Origin: Culex pipiens pallens
Lineage: Eukaryota; Arthropoda; Insecta; Diptera; Culicidae
DNA: 64,000 nt
Direction of reading: 5' to 3'
Assembly: GCF_016801865.2 (NCBI RefSeq)
Contig: NC_068939.1
Span: 868,001-932,000 of the forward strand
Made by a program: the position numbers and the translations under genes. The notes under the pieces are model-generated. The model saw only the letters and a program-made list of their open reading frames with translations, was not told the origin of the DNA and did not search any database. Shown piece by piece: positions 13,317 to 25,126 of this stretch; within the stretch, counting starts at the first letter, position 1; each line of letters starts with the position of its first letter.

Positions 13317-13938
13317 GGCCTCGCTTAACCTTCCAAACATACGAGAATTTCGCCTATTTCAGATAATATTAGTGTCTGAAGCTTTTACAACTGGGAATAG
13401 GTCTTGTTAACCAACAAAAACTACGATAATTTGGAATGAAAATGAACTATTGTAATTCTGGTTAGTTTTTTAAACGAAAATTGTTGATATATCATTTGAA
13501 AATAATGTATTTCTTTCCGCCAAGATCAAAATCAAGTTTTTTTTACGTTTTGTTATTACCATGGCCAAATTGGATGAAAATTAAAAAAATATCATTAAAT
13601 GTCTCAAAGAGGATTGTTCAAAAAGTGCTTGAGAAAATACAGTTTAAAGTTGAGAATTTATATAGCACTTCAGCTAACAAGGGCGTGAGAGGTTTTAATA
13701 TAAATAAGTTATCTTAACTACTTTAATTGCTATGAAAATTATTTTAGCCGAAGTAACTTTTTAAGCTGAATCATAAAAAAATCATTAATCGTACTATAGA
13801 GAAGGTGTCCAAAAATTGCAAACATATTACATAATCTTGCTCCAAATATTTGAAAACAATGAGTTGTTATTTCATAAAAATGATATTTCAAGCAAAACAG
13901 CAAATTTTTAAGATAAATTCAATGTTTATATATTTACA

Positions 13939-14102
13939 GGGAGCGTTCTTTTATTACGTAACGCAAAAAAATGGATTTTTGACCCCCGCACCCTCTTAAA
14001 AAAAATCCCATATAAATTTAAAAAAAATGTATGGAGCGTAACACAGCCTTCAATGCCCCCCCGCTACCCCTCTACTGCGTTACATAATAAAAGAACGCTC
14101 CC
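13939..14102. mobile_element. 164-bp MITE, GGGAGCGTTCTTTTATTACG ends, TSD ACA
   Basis: Terminal inverted repeats begin GGGAGCGTTCTTTTATTACG; the right arm is slightly diverged. The element is flanked by ACA at 13936-13938 and 14103-14105. A 3-bp target duplication fits PIF/Harbinger-type transposition. The same family recurs at 34047-34207. This copy sits inside the element at 12895-14554. Confidence 0.85.
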
Positions 14103-14555
14103 ACAAGTAAATTGGTACTTCTAAAAAGATTTCGCAGCAAAACAAATTGTTTCTTCATGATTTTTATTTCTTCATTTCAACTTATTGTTTCAATATTATT
14201 CTTTATCATATTCTCTGAAACTGTTCATGGAGCCATCAATTTTATGGTATTGATGCATGGATTCAGTTTACATGCTGTCCAGAAAAATAATACTCAATAA
14301 CAAAAAAAAACTAATAATTATTTTTTTAATATTTTGTACGAATTGAAAGACAAGATTTTTTTTACAGGCGGTGTAGGCATTAATTGACCTTCACTTCTAT
14401 TTGCTATTTTATACAATTTTGCTGCAAAATATTAATCAGAACCAAGATCAGCACAATTTCAAATTTCCCGGGAATTCCTGGGATTTCCCGGGAAATTTGT
14501 TGAAAATTTCCCGTTTCCCGGGAATTTTGTAACCCCGGAAAATTGAACGCTCTAC

Positions 14556-15980
14556 CTACCAGATAAACCATTTCGAGGAACTCCTAGAATCAATATGGCA
14601 CCACCGTTTTTACGTCGACTGGGGCTCTTCAAGGGTATCGTTAGCTAGGTTTCGCAGAATTCTGCTGCCGCTCCCAACTGTACAAACCACGGCAGCTAGC
14701 ACGCTAGACTTATTACTAACGGAGCTCCCGATCTGCGCAGCTTCCCCCGTCCCGACTCTGCACTCTCGAAGTTGATCTGCAGAATTTACGACGCTTTCCA
14801 ATAATTTTATCGCAATTTATTAAGACTGTGAGGCGCCCCCGCCCCCACCCTCTCAACTCCTCTGTCATGGACTGAACCACCCTCGTTTCATGCTAATGCA
14901 ACCCGCGACCGCGGCAAGTCCTGCTTCAGCCTCAGAAATTCAACGGGAGGGCTAGAAAAGCCGAGGTCTAACAGTTACAAACCCTCCAGTATCCCAGAGG
15001 TGCCGCTTACCGTGCGCGTGTGTTTGTGTATGTTTGACGTTAGCCGCGCTTAAAACGTGTGAAATGCGCGTGAAGAAGCGAAAAACGGCGGCCGCCGCCA
15101 GAGACTTCCACAAACCAATCCAGAGAGCTTTCTGAGAGCATCAACAACAACAACATCAGAAAAAGAGCCCGAGAGGGCGACGAGAGGAATGGAATAATAA
15201 TACCGACAGCAAAAAAAATGAAGCAAAAATCCGCAAGTCGCAAATGAGTACGCGCGCGCGCGAGGGAGGGAGAAAGAGAAGAAGAGAAAAGAGTAAAAAG
15301 AAGGAAAAATAGCTAAATAGCGAGTTAAAAGACGCGCTGGACTAAATTTGTGCATGGTAATAGAGAAAAAGGTGGAAAGGGGGAGGGGGTTGCGATTGTA
15401 TGGGGTGGAAAAAGACGCAAACACACACACACGACTGAGACGCGCGCGCATGGGTGAGTACGAGTGCTTTGCGATGGAGGTGGATGGGTGGGGGTGGTAG
15501 GGTCGAACACACAGGTAAGTCGATGTAGATAACCTTTATTTTTATTTACGGACCAATTACGGAGCGCGCGAGTACGTTGCGACTGCCAGTCGGTCGGCGG
15601 CCCGATCAGGTCGGTGCGCTACGGAGAGTTGAAACCTCTCGATACCGGCTCCAACGAGTGGCTGGGATTGTGGGTTCAGTTGAGGAATGAAAGAAAATTA
15701 TGCACGAAATCCAATTTAAATTTGATAACATTGCTACGATTATTGTGATTTCAGAAAATAGGTTTAGAACTACTATCACTGTTTAATGTTTATAAAAACA
15801 ACACAAAATTACTTATGTTAATTTTTTTGCGTCAATATTTTTTTCGACTACAAAGAAAAATTAACCATTATCACTACTGTAAATCTTAAAAATAATCTTT
15901 TCTGTTGTTTTCTCATAATTTTCTTTAACAGTTGAGCGCCCTTAACAGATTTCAGTTGACAGAATTATATTTTAAACTAA
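14556..15980. other. GC-richer non-coding region
   Basis: The stretch contains a CA/GA-rich, purine-biased segment (about 15060-15510) with (CG)n and CA tracts. The minus-strand ORFs here are low-complexity Ser/Phe/Leu-rich translations of these tracts and not credible proteins. The minus frame at 14610-14801 is weakly coding-like but lacks splice or start support. The composition would suit 5'-UTR or promoter DNA; this is inference only. Confidence 0.35.
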
Positions 15981-15981
15981 T

Positions 15982-16436
15982 TTAAGGGGTTACATACATG
16001 TAGAAAATCATAAAATTTCATATTACAGAAAATGTATTAAATCCACTCAAAATATGATTTGCAATCACTCCTAAAAGTTTCATGAAGATACTTTTCGATT
16101 AAAGTAAGTTACAGACGATTTAAGCTGAAAATTTTGCCATGCACAAAGCGAGCTGTCAAACTTTGTGAGCGTTTCTCTCTGAACACCGAGTGAATTTACG
16201 GGTTCCACGGTATCTCGAGATGGGACAGACTAAATTGGCTGAAATTTGGGGTGAAGACTCGCAAGACATATCCCGTGTGCATGACGAAGCCCGATTTTGA
16301 AATTTTGCATTTTAAAAATATACAAAAATAAAAAACTTTCGATTTTTTATATGAAAAAACATTAAAATATTTTTATCTTTTTTAAAAATAAACTTTTTGA
16401 AAATCGGCCTTCATTATGTCATATGTAACCCCTTAA
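15982..16436. mobile_element. piggyBac-type MITE, TTAA-flanked, 455 bp
   Basis: The two ends are perfect 15-bp inverted repeats, TTAAGGGGTTACATA, including the TTAA that piggyBac elements duplicate. No transposase frame lies inside, so it is non-autonomous. Part of the left half (about 15985-16110) recurs in inverted orientation at 38540-38655 as a decayed relic ending TATGTAACTCC. Confidence 0.8.
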
Positions 16437-19400
16437 CGAAACTCACTGTTGGTTGTGTTTGTAAACATTACCAGTAGAGGTGGGCAAAACTGCTCTTTGT
16501 CAGGAGTCGCCCATTTTCGCTGGCTCATTCAAATGAGCGGCTCATCATTCGCTCATTTTAAAAATTGTGATGAAAAGGCTATTGTCATTGTTGTCTTTTG
16601 TGATGTTGTGTGTGTTGTACAAAAAATATATATATTATATATGTAAATCTGAAAGTTGAAACTACGAGCTAAGTTTTTAACATTTGCATGTAGTATTTTA
16701 GAATGCATTATAGAACTGTCCATTTTTTTTGTTATTCCCTTTTGGAATTTCAAAGAAAACTAGGAAACGGAAAATATTGATTTGAAAACTTTTAAGGTGA
16801 GGCCGTTGATCATTTATTATTTGAAGCAAAATGATCATTACTCATAAATGCTCTGTATTGAAAACAATTTAACCAATTTCTGAACCACAATGAATCAGCC
16901 GGTTGTTGCCTTCTTGAAGCCACTGAAGGAATTTTTGATCTAAATCAAATGTGTTTCAAAGTTTATATGATTTTGTGGTACAATTATTGACGTCTTAGTT
17001 GGCAATCATTGATTAATGACGACTTCCATAACTTTACAAGGAATTTGATAATCATTTCCAAAAAGTATTAACACATGTAGGGTATGTACTATTCTGAACA
17101 ATTTGTTGAAGGAATTTTGTCAAAATATTTAAAGTTAAAGTTTTAAAAAGTTTTTCAAAAAGTACATCGAGGAACCAGGTGATTTTTTTTGCATCTGTTT
17201 TAAGTAAAAAGTATTCCAAATTGCAAAAAATAAAAAAAATAAAAAACCAAACATAAAAAAAACTAGAGGTGTGTTTTCAACCACGAATCACCGTGTGCCT
17301 CCACCATGCAGGGCTTACCCCAGTCGAATCTCAGGGCAACCCACAGTGCCCTGAAGGTGCTCCACGGTGGCACACACGTACGCGCCGGACAATAAAATAA
17401 AACCTTTCGCGCGCGAGCTTACGAGCTGCGACGTTCTACAACGCGTGAGCACACCACACTCTGGTGAAATCGATCTTCAACCCGGCGGCAAAGTCTGCTC
17501 CGAATCCCGCATGTATGATGGGGTCCGAGGATGATTGCCGCCACCACCACTGGCAGGCCGGGAAGGGCCCATAAAGAAATACGCAACTAGTTTCGACTGA
17601 CTGTGCAAGCGCAACGGCAGCAGCAAAAACGTATCTTTATTTGCGTATAATTGAAGCCTTCGCCAAGACCAGGCGACCTGGCTGGCTTGGTCCGTGGATC
17701 TCTCCACACGCACGATGACCATCCAGCTAGTGGCGGTACAGCAGTGTGTTGAAAGACGGTGCATTTATGGCTATTTATCCCTTTTACTGTTGTGACCATT
17801 TTTTTCTCCTTGTTCTTCGCTGCCGCTAGGGCACGAGATCTTATCGAGTTGGAAATTCCAAGGTGGTAGATTTTATACTTCTGCCCGCAAAGTCAAATCT
17901 GTAGTAAAACGTTAATTGGTTTGCGGGAACCTTATTTTAATTGTTGGCAATAAGTACGCGCAAGGATTGCTTCTGGCCTGGACGATTTGTGGTAGGAACG
18001 AGCTGGTGGAAGTTAATGTGTGTCCTCTTTTTTTGGAAGAATGGATTGGCAATCTCCGCAAAGTACAAACTGACATGACTTGTTCGAAGAAATAAAGCAG
18101 CTCATATCGTTTTTTTTTTGTGGCGTTTCCAGGTTAAACATATTCAACTAACCGAGCTAAAAATGATTCGTTTACGTCTTGAGTAGAAATTTGCAATTCC
18201 GAGTGCACACTTCCTTCGGCAAAGCCGCACTTCTCACCCACCCCGGAGGTGTCTTCCTCCTCCCCGACCCTCACCACCCGGAAAACGGTAATGATTAATG
18301 ATCCAAGCGTGCTGGGAGAGCTGTTTTTGCCTGTTGTACTCCGTTTCGCACATAGTTAGTCTTCCGGAGGCTCGCGGAGGCCCCGCCGCACGATCGATTT
18401 CAACAATCGAAGTTCAGCGGCCTTCGCGGTGCAACGGTAACGGGGCGTCCACTTTCGTTGGTTTGATTTGGAAACTCCGTCGAGGGGTCAAGTGCCCTTT
18501 GGGACGATTGAGACGTTTCCCACTCACATGATCCAAGAACTTTGGCTTATAAATTGTGTCCTCCTGCGGCGAAACAGGTTCGCGTGGGTGCGCGACCCAA
18601 AATGCCGCCTACCCCCGCACGCTCTTTCGTCATCCGTCTGGCGGCACTTCTCCGGAGGATAAAAACGACGGCCACTCCAAATTTGGGCTAATTTATTGTC
18701 GCCGTAATTCACTCTTGGTTTCGAGACCAACTGCAAACGAAACTGGCGGCCGTTTCTCAAAACCTTGCGTGTTTTTTTTTGTCGCCGACACTAAGCTGAT
18801 GATCTTTCGATCATCCAGGCTGGTCGCGCTTGGTTGGTTGGCTGCGTTCGAAAACGCGACATAATTTTGAATGATTGGGTTATGTTGGCTTGTTGGCGGT
18901 CCCTGATCGTGTGGGCTGTTTTGATGGCGATGGGTTAACTAATCTAAACAAGCAATTCTTCACTCCAACTTCCTGCTGAAGTTTCGAGCACTTTTGCCTC
19001 CAGTAACCTTTCCGTAGAACGCCTTCACCCGGTGTGGTGTAGGTGGAGGTCGGCGAGCATCAATTGCCATTTCGACGACGGCTGACCGAGCTAAGCCACC
19101 TTGACGAACTGCATAATCAGCTGTGCGCCGTGTTGTGCCAGTACTACACCCTAGTAGTAGTAAGTTGAACTAGTCGCTGGCTTAGACGCAACTCGCTCGT
19201 AGTTAAGCAAAGGCAAAAACAGACCTACTATAACTATATACTGCGACCATAAAATTCGAGATCTCTTGCACAACAAAACGGCGCCGTTTCGGGCCACAGC
19301 AAAACCGTTAGAGCTAAATGTCAACAGGTTTCAATTCTTTTATGATCAACGTGCGCGCGCGCCATCACTACTCACACCGTTGCATTACTCTACGGCAGGC

Positions 19401-19760
19401 GTGCAAAAACAACTTAAGCTGCAGCGGCAGCAGTGAAAAACACTGCTGGGGTGAAATATTGCTGTTATGGCACCACCACGACACCAAGGGGGCTGCCACT
19501 GCTCTATTCGGCTCAAAGTGGAGCATAATTTTTCATGCTGCGAGGGTGCTCCACCAGTTGTCCTAGCCTGGATTGATGGGGAAACGTGCTGATGGTTGGG
19601 CAGGGTTACTTGAGCTAGAAGGGTTCGATATTTACAATTGTTGAGCTTATTTTTTTTCGATCTGATTATACGTTTGGTCGATTTTAGAATTTATTATTGT
19701 GTATGGCGTAGCAATATCAAATCGTTAGTTTGGATTGGAACCTTCTCTCAAATCATTTTA
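16437..19760. other. No gene recognised; possible MITE remnants
   Basis: GTAGAGGTGGGCAAA near 16474 looks like one end of a mosquito hAT MITE, but I found no partner end. The region 17280-19570 is GC-richer with many short ORFs on both strands. None combines coding codon use with splice sites. An ACTAGAG-like motif at about 17265 may be a decayed end of the CTAGAG MITE family. Confidence 0.4.
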
Positions 19761-20075
19761 CACGTAGCCCAGTGGTAACGCTTTCGCCTCGTAAGCGGTA
19801 GATCGGGGTTCAAATCCCGGCTCGGACAAACACAACTGGTGATCTTTTCCCTTCTGGATTCGATTGCTTAGTAAAGGGAAGGTAGTGTATCGTCACAAAC
19901 TGGACCTTATCAAGCAAGACCTTAGGAAGACAACCTATGGAATGTTAACATAAAAACCTTAACATGTTAACATTAAGTTGATTAATAAACTGTCACTGAA
20001 TCTGCTTTGTAAATGCCGGTCCCGATACTCTTCATGGGTGTTCCCCTCAGGAATAGGGAAAGATTTACTTACTTA
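19761..20075 (+). mobile_element. tRNA-derived SINE
   Basis: The head resembles a tRNA. Box A is TAGCCCAGTGG (19765-19775), an anticodon-like loop CTCGTAA lies at 19788-19794 (CGT, threonine-like) and box B is GGTTCAAATCC (19807-19817). The 5' acceptor strand does not pair with the 3' side, so this is not a working tRNA. A tRNA-unrelated body of about 250 bp follows and ends in a short TTACTTACTT tail. This layout is typical of SINEs mobilised by a LINE partner. Confidence 0.85.
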
Positions 20076-20079
20076 TAAG

Positions 20080-21814
20080 AAATGTAGCAGTCTTTACCAT
20101 TTAGAACAAAATTTAAATTCTTTAAAATTTCTCTAATGGACCTTTTATACAAAGTTTCATGTTATGATTTAAATCAATTTTAATATTTAAAATATCTTCA
20201 AACCCTATCACTCAGTGCTCAGTGCCAACCGCTCAATCGATCACCTGGTGTTGTGAACGGGGTTGATTCGATCTTGCCACCCCGTTGAACCACGCCCCCT
20301 CGTAACTCTAACTCGACTCGGGAGGTGAAAGAAGCGACCGTCCACCGTACCCGTGTTGTGGTCTGCATTCGCGAGAGGTCTGCGACTCCGTCTACCGGGT
20401 CTCGCCCGCGCTCTCCCTCCTGCTCAAAGTGTACACCCTATAGTTGCAGCGACGATCGGTGAGGGGTTGGGGTCCAAATCGCGATCAAATGGAGCCAAAG
20501 CGTGATGATTTTTTTTTTGCCGCGATCACCATCATCGTCTAAGGTGGACTCTTAGTCCACCGCGGAGAAGGGCACTGCCGCCGCTGCCGATGGGAAAGTA
20601 AAGTTTTTTGAAAGTAAAAATATTTTCCAGCCGTGTGCCCATACGAATCGCGGCCACTACCTTCTGGTTGCCAACAAAAGGCAGGCAGTTGAACCGAGCA
20701 GCGATGCCGGTAAAGTGAAAGAAATGGGATGAAATGAAATGTAATAAAATATAAAATTTGCTCTAGGATGGCGAGGACGAGGGGAGGCGCGAGTAGTGGA
20801 GTCGGTTGCAGCCAGCGAAAAGAAAACAATGACTTTCAAATTTTAACAAAGATCGCGAATTTGTTTACGGTGGGCTCCACTGGCTGGTTAGGCTGAGCAC
20901 GAGCAATTAAAGTAGGACAAGCGGGCGACCGGCCAGACAGCCGGCCTAATCGAGGTCTTGGGAAATCAGATGGAACACTTTGACCTAGCTGTTTTCTTTC
21001 CTCTGCACCGCCATGAGATGATGATCATCATTAGCCATGCACGAAACGCGACCAGAGCAGTGACTCCGTGTCTACCTTTGGGGAACTACTCAAACAAATT
21101 GTCTCGTGTCAAGCTCGAACTGCTGATTCCGGAATGCCAAGTCCCACTGCTGAGGTTCAACATACTTGGGGACAAAACTCGTTCCCGCCAAATCAAGGTT
21201 ATCCGCTATTATTCACTGTGCGCGTACTGGATGAGCGAAGTCTGTCTCTCGGCATGCCGGGGAAAAATAATAACAATAATAATAAAAAACTGCGACATCC
21301 ATTTACGGTATGCCCAATATAGAAGTCGTTGTCGTCGAGTTGTGGTGGCGGCGTGGCAGCGCGTAGACTCTTTACAGATAAAGAAATACACGGGACCGTC
21401 GTCCTCGGCTGCTGAATCGCGAAGATACACACACACACTCATTGGAGCAGCACAGCACGACAAAAGCATGTTGAGCTCTACAATTGAGAAGCGCTGCTGC
21501 TGCTGCTTCTTGCGAGCGGGTAGAATTCAGGCGTGGGAGTTCCAGTCGGATTGTGCGTGATCAACTCGGGCTTGCATTGTGCTGGCGAGTATGTCAACCC
21601 AAAGGGAGAAGACACAGTCTTGGCAATTGCTCGAGACGAATGTGTTCGCTGTGGGGAGTTGAATCACTTCCGACCTTGTTCGGGTTTTTTTTGCTTCTTC
21701 TTCGTACAATCAACTCCTGATCCAGGGGGATAACCCACAAATGATGATCGTCAAGTATGAGCATAGCACGAGCCTCACCCAGCAATGCCGGTTCAATTAG
21801 CTGGCCCGACTTAC
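20080..21814. other. No confirmed gene; GC-rich patch 20210-20480
   Basis: The patch near 20210-20480 is CpG-rich and shows no exon with splice support. A 200-codon plus ORF (20958-21560) exists, but its peptide is low in coding character and it overlaps open minus frames. It is probably the intronic flank of the minus-strand exon at 21815-21888. Confidence 0.35.
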
Positions 21815-21888
21815 TCATTATCTATGCTCGCATGCATCCGTAACTTCAGCTTGATCTTCGGCAGAATGAACCAGTACGCTCCGCTTAC
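21815..21888 (-). CDS. Internal coding exon, minus strand, unrecognised gene
   Basis: This is the best-supported spliced exon in the window. Reading the minus strand, a CTAAT branch site lies about 28 nt upstream. A pyrimidine tract then leads to TTTGCAG, a 74-nt exon follows, and the donor is GTAAGT. Only one of three frames is open through the whole exon. It uses C/G-ending codons and encodes 24 residues, including AYWFILPKIKLKLR, a short hydrophobic run followed by a basic stretch, as at the cytoplasmic edge of a membrane helix. The exon starts in phase 0 and ends with two extra nucleotides. A plus-strand frame of 59 codons overlaps it but has no splice support. I do not recognise the protein. 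Neighbouring exons must lie several kilobases away. Confidence 0.55.
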
Positions 21889-22649
21889 CTGCAAAGAAAC
21901 GAAAGCAAGGAAACACACATTAGTTGGTACTTCTTGGAATGTTCACGAATGCTCAGAATGCTGAGTCGTAGGGGTTTCAAAGCAAGTCACGGTACGGTTC
22001 CACCAGTGAAAAACATGAAGAATAGAGAGAGACATGACACAAAACGGATTACAGCTTCTTCTGCTGGCTGGCGGTCGATGCTACCAAGGCATTGAGGGAG
22101 GAGGCTTGTCTGCCGCGGCGGTGATAGCTCATATTTTTGTACGCTACCGACCGATGCTGTGAGAGACGAAGAAATGGATTATTCCCACAATTCCCTCGAG
22201 AAAGGCGCATAATAGGTTTCGGGTGGTGAACATTCTAAACACTCCGGAGCAGCCGAGTGCCCGCGCAGGGAAGAAGCCGTTTTGTCCATATGTTTTTTTG
22301 TTGTCTTTTGAGGCCGCGCTACCTGCAGCTTGCCTTATCACGTCCCGCGAAGAAGGACATTCCTTTACGGAATCGGTACCGACACACCCGCGTGAGCAAT
22401 GGCAGCCCAAAAATACTCCCGAACATTTCGGCGCAGATTTCCCACAGGACTTTCCTCCGCGTGTATCACGGAGTTGTTGAGCAGCGTTTGAACAAAAAAA
22501 AAAAGGTTCCACGAACCGACGTCAACGAGGCCATCGAGGGAGAATTCGGTGCGCGGGATGAAGGACGAAGAAAAATTATTTCCCACATTTTCGATACTTT
22601 TCACCGCATCACGAGTGTTGCCGCTACTACTGTGTGTTACTGGTTGTCC

Positions 22650-24170
22650 TAAATATGCGTGTGAGTTTGTATGTGTGCTCGTCCCGCGCTCTTTGTTACA
22701 GCGTGTCTGCGAGTGTTTGTGGGTGAGTGAGTAAGAGGGGAGTATTAAAATGTGATATATTTGTACTGTTTGGCGGTCACAGACGCCAGAACATTGAATT
22801 ATTATTGTTAGGGTGAACCGTTAATTGGTGGGAATAATGGTAGGACATCTATCAGAGGCAATTTTATTATCATCAAAATAAATATATTATTTGTGAATTA
22901 CTTTACTCATTAAATTAACTTTTTTTTTAATATTGTATCAAAGCAATTTACATACATCTCAGAAAATATGAACTAATTTTGTGTGTGTGAGTTTTCGTGT
23001 GTGTGTTGAAAGTTGATGAAGAATGAAGATTGTGTTTTTTTTAAAATAAACCCATCATACTTTAAAAAAAATATATTTCCTTGCAAATATGAAATAAGGG
23101 GATAATATTGAAGATCTGACAAACATATCAAAAGTTATAAGCACTTTTAAATGATAATTCTTGCACTTTTGTGATGCCAGAAATAATCATAAGATTCCTT
23201 TCTGGATCGCGATCCATCAACAGATATCGTGATAAATAATTAATGAAGAATATGAGACAATTTTAAATAAAGAAGAAAAGGTTTATTCATGTGAAATTTG
23301 AGGGAGACATTATTTTGGAAATGCTTGACATTTTTATATTATAACAAAGATAAATAAAAATAATTGCATACAGTAAATTTGAAAATATCTGATGATAATT
23401 GTTTTATCCACATTAAATAATATATTTGACTTCCCCAAACCCATAAACCTCGACCGTCCAATTGGTCACCAGTCCATTATCGATCATTTCCCCCTTGAAA
23501 TAGAGTATCAAATCTCTCTCAGGGGTCTCTACCATCACACACACACCCATCGTCGTCGTCGGCCCGCGTTTTGTTCTATACCGTGAAGCATATTTTTATC
23601 CCATACCTCATCCTCCTGCGAACGTATGAAAACGGAAAAATTCATTTCATGCCATCGACCCCACAACCTCCTCCGTCAACTTCCCGAAACGTCGCCGCCG
23701 CCGTGTCGTTCGTCCGATCCAAATGACGACGATGACTGTGACTTTGCCCAGCTCTCCTTCGGATCCCTCTCACACTCTCCAGCTTCTTCTGCTGCGGGAT
23801 GCGATGCGATGGTGATGTATGGTTTAGCATCAACATAAACAACAACAACAACTCCATGGAGAGGGGGAATAGCATGAGACTTATGCTTATGCTGTGGGCT
23901 GCCTCCCTTGATCGAAGTCGAAGAAGAGTGTTGGGTGACATTGTTGTGGGTCGGTAGGATGAGAACTCATGTATGTGTGTGTGTGTGTGCGAGCAACAAA
24001 AAAAAAAGGCACACAGACAGGGCGTGCACACTGTCGCACAGACATTCATCTAGCTTATGGTGACGGAAGCACACTAGTAGGAGAGAGAGGTGTTTCAGAA
24101 AAAAATATTGAAATTTCTAAAAAATAAATTTCAAAGGCCCATTAATTGAACCCGCAATAATTAATATTGG
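22650..24170. other. AT-rich non-coding DNA with a satellite relic
   Basis: About 23105-23240 is a diverged single copy related to the 164-bp repeat at 59646-60745; both share GAAGATCTGACAA- and GTTATAAGCAC-like motifs and a GATCCATCA segment. The remainder is AT-rich. The GC-richer part at 23450-24050 holds only low-complexity ORFs and a (TG)n tract. Confidence 0.45.
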
Positions 24171-24172
24171 TT

Positions 24173-24305
24173 CTAAGTACCAACTATGAGTGCTTCTGCA
24201 AAACGGCTTTGTATTTGTGCGGGTTCCCCGTACAGTTCTTGAACGAACTGGGTTGGAATATGATTTAATGGGCGAGGAACCACCCCAAATGTTGCTGGTA
24301 CAGGG
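24173..24305 (-). pseudogene. Coding-like remnant beside a MITE, ends in a stop
   Basis: On the minus strand, about 44 codons read as ordinary protein (including VVPRPLNHIPTQFVQELYG) and end at a stop at 24173. The open frame runs upstream straight into the MITE at 24312-24480 and loses coding character there. I could not find a convincing continuation beyond the MITE. It could be a terminal exon or gene fragment broken by the MITE, or a retroelement remnant. No poly(A) signal follows closely. The family is unknown. Confidence 0.3.
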
Positions 24306-24311
24306 GCAAAT

Positions 24312-24480
24312 CTGGAGTTTTTTTTGAAAAGGTCCAATAAACCAAATTTCCAGTTTTTGCTTTTTGGGTGTTTTTGAAACCGCCTTGAGTCAGGGGTATC
24401 AAAAAACACCCAAAAAGCAAAAACTGAAAATTTGGTTTATTGGACCATTTCAAAAAAAAAAAAGCTCCAGAAATAGATCG
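24312..24480. mobile_element. Palindromic MITE, CTGGAG ends, TSD AAAT
   Basis: Arms of about 70 bp are near-perfect inverted repeats that begin CTGGAGTTTTTTTTGAAAAG and continue with GGTCCAATAAACC and a TTTTTGGGTGTTTTTGA motif. The centre is about 20 bp. AAAT flanks both sides (24308-24311 and 24481-24484). The transcript would form a long hairpin. Relatives lie at 12408, 25032, 49075 and 58490. Confidence 0.85.
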
Positions 24481-25031
24481 AGGACACATGCACAGGAGAG
24501 AGCAAGGGGTTGGCGGTGTGTGGCGTAACATAAAAACAAACTGTCATCTGGCGCTCTGGTGGTAGAGGAGAAGGTTCGTTCTTCCTTCTAACGAGAACTG
24601 GATGTGTGAGAGAAAGGGAAACATGGAGGAGAAATGAACTGCTGGCGATGTGTTTTTTCTAGTTGGACCAACGAAAGAGAGGAATGAAATGGGACAAATT
24701 GGAATAGTTCTGGTTATTAGCCTTTTATGGCAGGGGTTTAATGCGTTTATTGATTTTAATTATTTTGACACAAAGTATTTGGTACTGGTATTGAAATGGT
24801 TATTGGATAGTGTAAATATACACAAAGTTCACTTATTTTTTTGAATTTATTTTGATTTTATAGATTTAACAACTGTTAAAAAGAGGAAATTTCCAATATG
24901 TAATTGAAAAAATAATTGTCACTCTCGTATTCTTGTTTTAGAAAATTGCTTTAGATAAAAAAAAATAAAATTTGAGGGATTTTAATACATTACTTGTATT
25001 AAAATTTGGTTAAGAACAGAATGTTTGAATC

Positions 25032-25126
25032 CTGGAGTTTTTTTAAAGGTCCTGTAAACAAAATTTACATTTTTAAAATTGAAACTTTGCTTATAGGACC
25101 TTTTCAAAAGAAAACAAAAACTCTAG
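25032..25126. mobile_element. Short MITE, CTGGAG/CTCTAG ends
   Basis: The inverted ends CTGGAGTTTTTTTAAAGGTC and GGACCTTTTCAAAAG...CTCTAG match the CTRGAG family. It is shorter than the 24312 copy and its centre is different. Confidence 0.7.

Larger units (their letters stand above)
12895..14554. mobile_element. 1.66-kb TIR element with CCCGGGAAA-rich ends
   Basis: Ends carry perfect 11-bp inverted repeats TAGAGCGTTCA. Next to them, both subterminal regions are dense in TTTCCCGGGAA-type motifs. The interior has no intact transposase, so the element is non-autonomous. It holds a MITE (13939-14102) and a segment shared with another element (13169-13316). The ends resemble the smaller element at 55000-56073 (TAGAGCGTGACGA), which has an 8-bp target duplication, so a hAT relationship is likely. 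A clean target duplication is not seen here. Confidence 0.7.

Noticed and set aside
19765..19830. Functional threonine-type tRNA gene
   Set aside because: Boxes A and B and a CGT loop are present, but the acceptor strands do not pair and a SINE body with a TTACTTACTT tail follows.
20958..21560. 200-codon plus ORF
   Set aside because: The peptide has no protein-like pattern, contains low-complexity Ile and Cys runs from simple repeats, and has no splice support.
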